From Antilocapra americana (lineage: Eukaryota; Chordata; Mammalia; Artiodactyla; Antilocapridae): DNA of 64,000 nucleotides. Below the pieces are notes generated by a model, which worked only from the letters and a program-made list of their open reading frames with translations, searched no databases and was not told where the DNA came from. The position numbers were made by a program, and so were the translations under genes. Shown here in pieces: positions 56,232-64,000 of the stretch. Every line of letters starts with the position of its first letter. Within the stretch, counting starts at the first letter, position 1. The stretch spans positions 986,640 to 1,050,639 of the forward strand of contig ML664152.1 in the NCBI GenBank assembly GCA_007570785.1. The letters run 5' to 3'.

Positions 56232-56517
56232 TTATCCTACACAACATTATCAAATCAAAGCATATCAAAACAAGAAAACTAACATTGGTACCAAACTATT
56301 AATTAGACAACTTGTCTGAATTTCACCAGTTTCCTCTCTTTCTCAGTATCGAGTTCATGGATTTTAGATTTGTGTAACCAAGACTGCAGTCAGGGTGTAG
56401 AGCTTTTTCATCATCCAAAAGAAACTCTACACACACTCTCTCAAATCTCAGCTCCTGGCAAACACAATTTTGGTCTTGATCTATATAACTGTGGTGTCTA
56501 AAAATATTATACAAAAA

Positions 56518-56852
56518 GCCTTCCCTGGTAGCTCAGTTGGTAAAAAAAAAAAAAAAAAAAAAAAGGTTTGCCTGCAATGCAGGAGACCTGGTTCTATTTC
56601 TGAATTGGGAAATTCCACTGGAGAAGGGATAGGCAACCCACTCCAGTATTCTTGGGCTTCCCTGGTATCTCAGATGGTAGAATCCGCCTGCAGTGTGGGA
56701 GACCTGAGTTCAATCCCTGAATTGGGAAGATCCCCTGGAAAAGGGAATGGCTACCCACTCCAGTATTCTGGCCTGGAGAATTCCATGGACAGAGAAGCCT
56801 GGCAGGTTACAGTCCACGGGGTTGTAAAGAGTCAGACGTGACTGAGTGACTT
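56518..56852 (+). mobile_element. BOV-A2 dimeric SINE with internal A23 run
   Basis: Two Bov-A monomers in tandem: the first from GCCTTCCCTGGTAGCTCAGT, the second from GGGCTTCCCTGGTATCTCAG at about 56655. They are followed by the shared body and a CAC-type tail. In the first monomer's tRNA-like part, 23 consecutive A residues (56542-56564) replace what is normally a short A-run. Confidence 0.92.
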
Positions 56853-56873
56853 TCACACACACACACACACACA
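56851..56873. repeat. (CA)n microsatellite, SINE tail
   Basis: Eleven or so CA dinucleotides directly at the end of the BOV-A2. Bovid SINE tails commonly seed such repeats. Confidence 0.9.
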
Positions 56874-57612
56874 CCTATAAATGGAACCACACAGTAATCT
56901 TTTGAGGTTGACTTTTCTCTGTAATACATTTGTGATCCATCCAAGTTGTTGCATGTATCAGTGGTTTCTTTGTTTTTATTCTTGAACAGTATTCTCTTTT
57001 ATGGATGTACCACTGTGTATCCATTCACCTGTTGAAGGACATTTGCATTCCTGGAATAAACCCCACTTGGTCATAATTTATTGTTCTTTGATATATTGTT
57101 GTATTTTATTTGCTAGCAGTGTGCTGATAATTTTTGCATCTTTGTTCATGGAAAATACTGCTGTGTAGTTTTCTTTTTGTGTATGTGCTTTCATTATTTA
57201 GTTTGACATTGGGGTAATGCTCAAGACATTAGGGTAAGCTCATGAAATGTTTTGAAGTCTTCTCTTCTATTTTCAGGAAGAGATTAGGTAAAATTATGTT
57301 ATATCTCCTTTAACTCTGTGGTAGAATGCACCATCTGGACCCAGATATTTCTTTTTGGAATGGTTTTAGCTACAAATTAAATTTCTTTAAGAGTTATACA
57401 GCTATTTAGATCATCTGTTTCATCTTGGGTAAGTAGTCTGTAGTTTTTGAGAAACTGATTCCTTTCATCTAAGTTATTGATTTTATGTGTACAGAGTTAT
57501 TTGTAGCAGTTGCCTAGTTTCCTTTTAACATCTACAAGATCTGTAATTTGATATCTATTCTTTCATTTCTGATATTGGTAATTTATGTCTCCTCTTTTTT
57601 TTGGTCAGTTTT

Positions 57613-58468
57613 TTAAAAATAATTTTATTTATTTATTTATTTTCTTTACAATTATCATGTTGGTTTTGCCATACATTGACATGAATCTGCCATGGGTATA
57701 TATGTGTTCCCCTTCCAGAACCTCCCTCCCACCTCCCTCTCGATTCCATCTCTCTGGGTCATCCTGGTGCACCAGCCCTGAGCACCCTGTATCAAGCATC
57801 AAACCTGGACTGGCGAGTCATTTCACATATGATAATTTACATGTTTCAATGCCATTCTCCCATATCATCTCCCATTTCACCCTTGCCCTCTCCTATAGAG
57901 TTCAAAAGACTGTTCTATACATGTGCATCTCTTTTGCTGTCTCACATACAGGGTTATCGTTACCATCTTTCTAAATTCCATATATATGTGTTAGTATACT
58001 GTATTGTTGTTTTTCCTTCTGGCTTACTTCGCTCTGTATAATAGGCTCCAGATTTGTCTACCTCAGTAGAACTGATTCAAATGTATTCCTTTTAGTGGCT
58101 GAGTAATATTCCATTGTGTATATGTACAACAGCTTTCTTATCCATTCGTCTGCTGATGGACATCTAGGTTGCTTCCATGTCCTGGCTATTGCAAACAGTG
58201 TGGCGATGAACACTGGGGTACACGGGTCTCTTTCAGTTCTGGTTTCCTTGGTGTGTATGCCCAGCAGTGGGATTGCTGGGTCATATGGCAGTTCTATTTC
58301 CAGTTTTCTAAGGAATCTCCACACTGTTCTCCATAGTGGCTGTACTAGTTTGCATTCCCACCAACAGTGCAAGAGGGTTCCCTTTTCTCCACATCCTCTC
58401 CAGCATTTATTGCTTGTAGACTTTTGGATGGCAGCCATTTGGACTGGTGTAAAGTGGTACCTCATTGT
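57613..58468 (-). mobile_element. Young bovine-type L1 3' end, second copy
   Basis: Reversed L1 ending in a T-rich tract at 57613 and truncated at 58468. The flanks GGTCAGTTTT (57603-57612) and GGTTAGTTTT (58469-58478) form a 10-base duplication with one mismatch. About 136 codons of ORF2 C-terminus are open (to 58058, ending ...[12 protein letters not shown]), equal to the last part of the copy at 47249-49254. By eye the two differ at only a few positions per hundred. Confidence 0.93.
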
Positions 58469-58523
58469 GGTTAGTTTTGACAACATTTTATTGATCTCAA
58501 TTATCTCAAAGAACTGGCTTTTG

Positions 58524-58823
58524 CAGAAATAGATACATAGATGTAGAGAACAAATATACGGATACCAAGGTGGGGATGGAGGGGTAGGATGAATTGGGAA
58601 ATTGGGGTTGACATATATACACTACTATGTATAAAATAGATAACTATTGAGCACCTACTGTATAGCACAAGGAAGTCTACTCAGTGCTCTGTGGTGACCT
58701 AAAAGGGAAGGAAATCCAAAAAAGAGGTGCTATGTGTGTATAAGTATAGCTGATTCACTTTGCTGCACAGCGGTAATCAACACAACATTGTAAAGCAACT
58801 ATACTCTAATAAAATTAATTTAA
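58524..58823 (+). mobile_element. L1 3' UTR insertion, forward
   Basis: Contains the artiodactyl L1 3'-end phrases TATAGCTGATTCACTTTGCTG and GTAAAGCAACTATACTCTAATAAAA. AAAGAACTGGCTTTTG before and AAAGAACCAGTTTTTG after look like a 16-base duplication with three changes. That fits an older insertion than the neighbouring 57613 copy. Confidence 0.8.
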
Positions 58824-60476
58824 AAAAGAACCAGTTTTTGTTTCCATTGATTATTTTTCCATTGTGCCTTGCTTTAAATTTCATTGATTCTTTCTCTTAT
58901 CTGTATCTTTTCTTTCTACTTGATTTGAACTTATTTTGCTCTTTTAAAATAGTTTCTTGAGGTGAAATTTTGGATTATTGTTTTGAGATCTTTCTTCTTT
59001 GCTAAGAAGAAAGCATGCTAATCATGCTTCGTATGATTCAATTATCTTCACTTTGTAAAAGATTTTAATGACTCTGGGTATCATTTATCTTTGTAAATAT
59101 TTCATGAGCACCTGAAAAATATTTGTGTTTTGCTCTAGTTGCGTGAAATATTTAATAAAAGTCAGTTAGATCCCACTGGTTGACAATGATATTCTGTTCT
59201 TTATCCTCACTGATTTTCTATCCTATTTATTTTCAGAGAGAATTGTTGAAATCTACAACTATAATTCTGGATTTATCTATTTCTCCTTCTACTTCTGTCT
59301 TCATGAGCTTTGCGTCTTGTATTTTGAAGCTGTTGTTAGGGATATATACATTTAGCATTGTTGCATCTTCTTGGTGAATTGACACTTTTATTATCATCTT
59401 CCCTTTTTATCTATGATATTTTTTCTGAAGTTAATTTATGAATTTTTTCTCCGAAGTCTACTTTATTTGTTATCAATATAGGCACCCCATATTAAAATTT
59501 CTGTTTGTGTGGTTTGCATTTTTCCTTCCCTTAAACACTAACCTACAAATATTATATTTGAAATGAGTTTCTTGTCATAGTATGTAGGTGGGTGATTAAA
59601 AAAAATTCACCCCCAAATCCCTAGCTCTTAATTTAGAACACTTATATTTAATGTAATCCTTGATCTGTTTGGGTTCAGTCCCACCATGTTATTATTTACT
59701 TTTTTCCCCCTTTATAAATTTTTTCTGTTTCCATGTTATTGACTTCATTTTGGTCTTTTGAACATTCTTTAGTATTCTATTTTATCTAGTGCATTGTTGA
59801 TTATATATCTTTGCATATTTTTGGCATTTCCTGGCAATTACAGCATGCACATTTAAACTTTCATGGTCTACTTAGAATAAATAGTTTACCATTTTGAATA
59901 TTTTGTAGAAATCCTGCCACCAAGCAGGTTCATGTACTCTCCATCCGTCACGTTGCAGTTGCCTTATGTAATACATCAGCATAGGCTGAAAAGTCCATGA
60001 GATGATGTTAACTTTTAATCATCAAACATATTTTAAAGAACTCAAGTAGATAAGAGTCTATTACATTTCTAAGATATTTGCCATTTTTTTTTGTTCTTCC
60101 TTCCTAGTTTTTCCCTTATGTCTGAAGAACTTACCTTTTTAGTTATTCTTTCAGTGTATATTTGGTAGGGAATTATTTTAGTTTTCCTTTATTTAAGAAT
60201 GCCCTTATTTCAATTTCATTCCTGAAGGTTATTTTTACTCCTCTCCTCTTGGGACACAAAGGATACATTTTGGGGTAAGACTTAGCCCTGATGGAGCCCC
60301 TTCAGCCACAGGTGGCCTGTGCTGGCCACAGTCTGTGGGCTGCTGTCCGTTGGCCACACTGTTGGGCTGCCCGATGGGCAGGGAGCACTAAGCCAGGTCC
60401 CTATCACCCTGTGAGGTCTGTGAACTGACCTTGGTCACACCTTTCCCTGCTGTGTGCACTCTTGTCCTGAGCTGTG

Positions 60477-60691
60477 AAAAAGTGAAAGTGTTAGTTGCTC
60501 AGTCACGTGCGACTCTTTGTGACCCCATGGACTGTAGCCTGCCAGGCTCCTCTGTCCATGGGACTCGCCAAGAAAGAACACTGGAGTGGGTTGCCATTCC
60601 CTTCTCCAGGGGATTTTCCCAACCCAGGGACTGGACTGGGTCTCCCACATTGCAGGTGGATTCTTTACCATCTGAGCCACCAAGGAAGCCC
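60477..60691 (-). mobile_element. Bov-tA SINE
   Basis: Reverse copy from AAAAAGTGAAAGTGTTAGTT to GAGCCACCAAGGAAGCCC, full length and well preserved. It sits between the old L1 and the GC-rich region at 60.7-62.6 kb. Confidence 0.93.
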
Positions 60692-60881
60692 TCCTTAGTT
60701 GTACTCTCACTCTATTTTCTTTTAGCAAAATGTCTTTGATCCAGACATCACATCCTGGGAAAGGTATCTTTGCAGACGTTTTTAAGTCAGGCCTCCTGGC
60801 CTTGAGTCCCGGCTCCTCCTGACTGGCTAGAGTTTGGGTCCACGTTCAGCTCACCTGACAGTGGGTGTGGAGGATGCTCAC

Positions 60882-61173
60882 CTGGAAGTTGTTGAAGGAG
60901 GGAACGTGTAACAAAGAAAGAAATTTTTGCAGAGAAAATAATTATTGTACATTGACAATGGGAGTTAATGTCTTGGCTCAAGGTCATCTTCCAGCTGGTG
61001 ATTTTCTGGATGTCGTAGGTGTTCTGTTTGTGGGGAATTGGGTTGCCTCTCTGGACCTTTTGGAGAACCCCCAAAACCTGTTTTTGGGGGCAGGGCAGGT
61101 ACAGCCCCTGCACTCTCCCAGTCCAGAAGAAGGTGTCTTGGATTTGTTTAGCCAGCAGGAAGACCCTGTCCAT
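60882..61173 (-). other. Candidate first coding exon, minus strand
   Basis: ATG at 61173 in a fair context (GGAGATGG), 97 codons open (MDRVFLLAKQIQDTFFW...), then CCAG/GTGAGC at 60882/60881, a good donor. Codon content is less GC-biased than the surroundings. No family recognised and no next exon seen. It conflicts with the plus-strand open frames over the same bases, so at most one strand is coding. Confidence 0.25.
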
Positions 61174-61756
61174 CTCCTATGGACTGAAGGCCCCTCTGCC
61201 CAGAGGCAGGGCTGCTGTCTGGGTCCAGGGTCCTGGTGCTGGCAGTGGGCTCTCCTCAGCTCTTCTCCTGCAGATGGGTCCAGCTTGTCTCTGGGAGTGA
61301 CCCCTCATGCGCCTTCTTGTGCTTCTGTAAGGGCCTCCCCTCAGGGTTTGTGGCCCTCTCTGGACCATGTGCTCCAGGGCCCAAGGCTCTCCGGGGCCTC
61401 TCTCTGTACACCACACAGCCCCTCCTCTCTGGCTTCTTGCTCAGTTCTCTGCTCTTCATCCGAGTGACGCTCTTGTTTCCTTCTACCTCTCCATCAGCTG
61501 CCACAGTCCTTTCTATGGCCAGCCTCCTTTCTTCCTGGGCAAACCACCGAAATCCTCAGAAAACCTCAGTCCCAGAGCTGAAACTTGGCTTCATTCCTTC
61601 AAGAAGCCACAGGCCAAGCGTGGGAGGACTGGCTGGGGCTCTTAGGGGCGAGATGGGAGCCATCTGGGGCCGTGTCCAGGCCAAGAGCCTGTCTCCACCA
61701 AACCACAGCTTTCCGCAGAAGTTGAATGCTCATAGGATGGTAACTCAGGGTGGAGT

Positions 61757-62545
61757 GTGGTCTGGAAAACCAGAGGAGTGGGTGCCAGAACCTGGTTATC
61801 TGAGCTCCTTCCTTTTAAGGGCGCTGGCCTTCCATGCACGAGTACAGAGGCCAGAGCTGAGAGGCTGCTGCAGAGCCAAGAAAAGTGCCCCTCTGCCCCA
61901 CATTGGCTGATGGAGGGGCCTCTGCACCTCGAAGAGGGAAGGCTGGTGTGGCTCTGGTGCTGGGGTCCCCAGTTCAGCCTATTGGTGCCAGCAGTTCCAA
62001 GCAGAGGGCTTCCTAGGAGCTACTCCCAGAGCACCTCCACCAGCTGCCCACTGTCCTCAGGAAAGAACTCCAGCAGTCTCGCTCCTCCACCTCCACGTTC
62101 CCTTTGGGCATTGTCCTCCACCCTTCGTACCCCAGCTCAAACCCTAGGTCTAGGATACGCACACCTGGTGAGTCCCCCAAAACCCAGGGCCGCTGTCTCC
62201 TTGCATGGTCTGGACCTCACCTTTCCCTCTACCACTTCCGCTCCACAGGTCCTACTGCCTCTGTGTGCAGGAGGCCAGCTTCCTTCCACCAAGAGACTTC
62301 CTCAAACCCACCTCCGCCATCTTGGAGCCCAGCCTCACCCAGCCCAGGGCAGAGCCATTGCCGGGCCACCTGCCCTGCCCCCAATAACAGGCTTTGGGGG
62401 TTCTCCTGGCTATGCCAGCAGAGTCCCCACAGGCCTCCTGTTCTGCCCCTATATCACTGCTGGTGTCCCCACACTGCTGGGGTCCCCACTGTTTACAAAC
62501 ACAGGCCATGTGGTTGGTGCCTTAAGCCAGGCCCTCACCTGGTGA
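61757..62545 (+). other. 262-codon open frame, function unknown
   Basis: The longest open frame in the window that lies outside recognised repeats. It is rich in Ser, Pro, Leu and Gly, with no signal peptide, membrane segment or domain that I can identify. An 81-base interval inside it (62168-62248) has GT...AG ends and a pyrimidine-rich 3' side. Since 81 is a multiple of three, the frame holds with or without splicing. Low-complexity composition argues for caution. Confidence 0.25.
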
Positions 62546-62641
62546 GGTTGCACCCATCTGAGCACTGGGGTCCTCACAGCTCCTCACAGGAAACGTTTCC
62601 TTGTACTGAGAGGCTTCCTGTGATATTGGACATTTACATTG

Positions 62642-63110
62642 CCTCCAGAGTTTGAGTAAATATTTACATTTCAGACTAATTCATTGTTAAATATTCCTAA
62701 AAAGAGTTACTGGCTTCCAGAGGAGTGAAATTTTGTAGATGTTTGTGCCTATTTTTAGATTGAGATCTCATTTCCAATAGGAAGAAGAGCACATTTGGAG
62801 CATACATCTCCATAAATATCCCGTTATCGCCCACACACCACCGCTGAGCTGAACCCCAGCTAACGCACCTCTTCTCAACACCTTAACCCCACCTCCAAGT
62901 AACCACTGTGTGATTTCCATCATATACACTCATTTTGCCCAGAACTTGGTATAGCATCAGCTCTGGTGTCTGCTGTCCATCACTAAGCACAGCATTTTGA
63001 CTTTCATCCATTCTGTGTGAGAACCAGCTGTTCATGCCTCTGTACTGCTTAGTGTGTCCTGTGGTGTGTCTGTACCTGTTTATCTGCTCATCTGTTGACA
63101 CCTTAATTTT
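62642..63110 (-). mobile_element. Old L1 3' end, reverse
   Basis: T-rich on the plus strand with old L1 3'-end texture (CTCCATAAATATC, CTTTCATCCATTCTGTGTGAGAACCAG near 63001). Diverged, with approximate borders. Confidence 0.5.
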
Positions 63111-63555
63111 AGGGAGACCTACTCAAGACCTCTGACCTCCCACAAAATAGATTTGTGTTCTTTAAATTTTTGGTATTTTATGATCACAACAGTAAGAGTC
63201 TAATACGGGGGTGTTGGATTAACCAACTGTGTATCGGTCTGTGTCTCCTTTCAGTGTTTTATTTATTTTGCAGCTCTGCTATTTGATATGTAAACACTTA
63301 AGATTGTGATGTCTTCTTGAGAGATGTACATTTCATCATAGTGTCCCTCTTTGTTGGTTATTTTCTTTGGTCTGAAGTCTACTTTATCTGATATTCATGT
63401 TGTCACTCTTTCTTTTGATTAATATTTGCATGATACATCTTACTCCATCCTTTTACTTTCTTTTTTTTTATCCTTTTACTTTCAACCTGCCTATATAATC
63501 ATATTTGTGGTTAATTTCTGTGGACAGTATATGGAATAAGTAAAATTTCTCTATC
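63111..63555 (-). mobile_element. L1 coding-region fragment, reverse
   Basis: TTTGGTCTGAAGTCTACTTTATCTGATATTCATG at 63367 is a hallmark of reversed L1 ORF2 N-terminal DNA. It is followed at about 63560 by forward-oriented L1 sequence. Confidence 0.65.
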
Positions 63556-63559
63556 TGCA

Positions 63560-64000
63560 ATAGGTAGGATTTTGTTTATAGAAAATTCTGAAACACAAGA
63601 AACTATTAGAATTAATAAATGAGTTTAGCAAGGTGACAAGATGCAAAATTAATATAAAAATCAACAACATTTCTATACATTAGCAATGAACAATTTGAAA
63701 TGAAGTTAAGAAAACAATTTCATTTACAATAGCATCAAAAAGAATGAAATACTTGGAAATAAATTTAACAAAAAAAGTGAATGGCTTATATACCAAAATT
63801 TACAAAATATTGGTGAAAGAAACTAAAGACAATGCAAGTAAGTGGAAAGACCCCATGTACATGGACTGAAAGACATATATTGTTAATAGGTCAACACTCC
63901 TGAAAGTGATTACAGATTCATCAAAGTCCATATTAAAATCCCATCTGGCTTTTGTGTGCATGTGTGGAAACTGATGGGATGATATTAAAGTTCATAGGAA
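63560..64000 (+). mobile_element. L1 ORF2 fragment, forward, runs off the right edge
   Basis: Phrases such as AATAAATGAGTTTAGCAAGGTG, ATTTACAATAGCATCAAAAAG and GACCCCATGTACATGGACTG are reverse-transcriptase-region L1 DNA in forward orientation. Frames are broken. It continues beyond the window. Confidence 0.8.

Larger units (their letters stand above)
54985..60240 (-). mobile_element. Old L1, reverse, with nested insertions
   Basis: The L1M-type 3' end begins near 54985 (ACCCATTTTAAGTGTACAGT at 55042). ORF2-derived reversed sequence follows at 56874-57612, 58469-58523 and 58824-60240. Interruptions are BovB (55836-56231), BOV-A2 (56518-56852), a young L1 (57613-58468) and a forward L1 3' end (58524-58823). 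56236-56515 fits less well and may be other DNA. No coding frame survives. Confidence 0.65.
60692..62640. other. GC-rich region with long open frames and splice-like sites
   Basis: No interspersed repeat recognised across almost 2 kb. On the plus strand, frames of 200 (60865-61467), 224 (61236-61910) and 262 codons (61757-62545) overlap. Splice-like sites include an acceptor with a good pyrimidine tract at 61273 followed by GTAAGG at 61327, and a GTGAGT/CCACAG pair at 62168 and 62248. It could be part of a gene or a long non-coding RNA; it could also be chance in GC-rich DNA. No protein family recognised. Confidence 0.35.

Noticed and set aside
1..64000. CRISPR-like array of regularly spaced repeats
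   Set aside because: The tandem arrays (16.5-17.9 kb, 43.5 kb) have no unique spacers and lie in mammalian DNA.
1..64000. Strand bias in SINE or BovB insertion
   Set aside because: Counted by eye: Bov-tA/BOV-A2 copies fall on both strands (4 plus, 6 minus) and BovB on both (3 plus, 5 minus); too few to claim bias.
1..64000. Mitochondrial insertion or tRNA/rRNA genes
   Set aside because: tRNA-like stretches all belong to Bov-tA, BOV-A2 or CHR SINEs; no mitochondrial gene order or rRNA core seen.

Overview
This is a 64 kb piece of a ruminant (bovid-type) nuclear genome, not a microbial or viral replicon. The evidence is the repeat content. BovB (RTE-type) LINE copies end in runs of AGTTC-like pentamers. 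There are also Bov-tA and BOV-A2 tRNA-derived SINEs, CHR-type (tRNA-Glu-like) SINEs and young bovine-type L1 copies. All of these are interwoven with older mammalian L1, MIR-like and endogenous-retrovirus remnants. The repeats do not separate cattle from other bovids.

Layout. Positions 1-730 hold a CpG island with clustered GC boxes. A clean splice donor on the minus strand suggests the first exon of a gene running leftward out of the window, so most of the window is upstream of, or beyond, that gene. From 0.7 to 6.9 kb the DNA is GC-rich and mostly unique, with one Bov-tA, one BovB bounded by a 12/13 target-site duplication and a CAC/CAT triplet tract. From 6.9 to 10.4 kb it is AT-rich old LINE DNA. 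From 10.4 to 15.1 kb it is unique and GC-rich, with one weak exon candidate. From 15.1 to 17.9 kb there is an L1 3' end followed by two large, complementary-looking tandem arrays, one CA-rich and one TG-rich. From 19.7 to 24.5 kb lies an ERVL-like provirus remnant whose downstream pol half lies inverted against its upstream gag-pro-RT half. From 24.7 to 33 kb one old minus-strand L1 has been broken up by seven later insertions, including two long BovB copies facing each other.

From 33 to 46 kb the DNA is mostly unique with scattered SINEs and a perfect three-copy 52-bp minisatellite. From 46.6 to 50.4 kb a BovB is split by a young L1 with an 11-bp target-site duplication. From 50.4 to 55 kb it is unique GC-rich DNA with a 168/174-bp tandem duplication. 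From 55 to 60.2 kb there is another old L1 with nested BovB, BOV-A2 and L1 insertions. From 60.7 to 62.6 kb there is GC-rich DNA with several long overlapping open frames and good splice signals. From 62.6 kb to the right edge are L1 fragments in both orientations.

I found no intact host protein-coding gene, no rRNA or tRNA gene and no CRISPR array. The open frames with recognisable protein content are decayed reverse-transcriptase frames of BovB, L1 and the ERV. I see no new molecular system. The strongest leads are the rearranged ERV, the inverted BovB pair, the adjoining complementary tandem arrays, the L1-in-BovB nesting and the possible transcription unit at 60.8-62.5 kb. Repeat assignments rest on recognising family sequence by eye; boundaries are good to a few bases where a target-site duplication is quoted and to tens of bases elsewhere.
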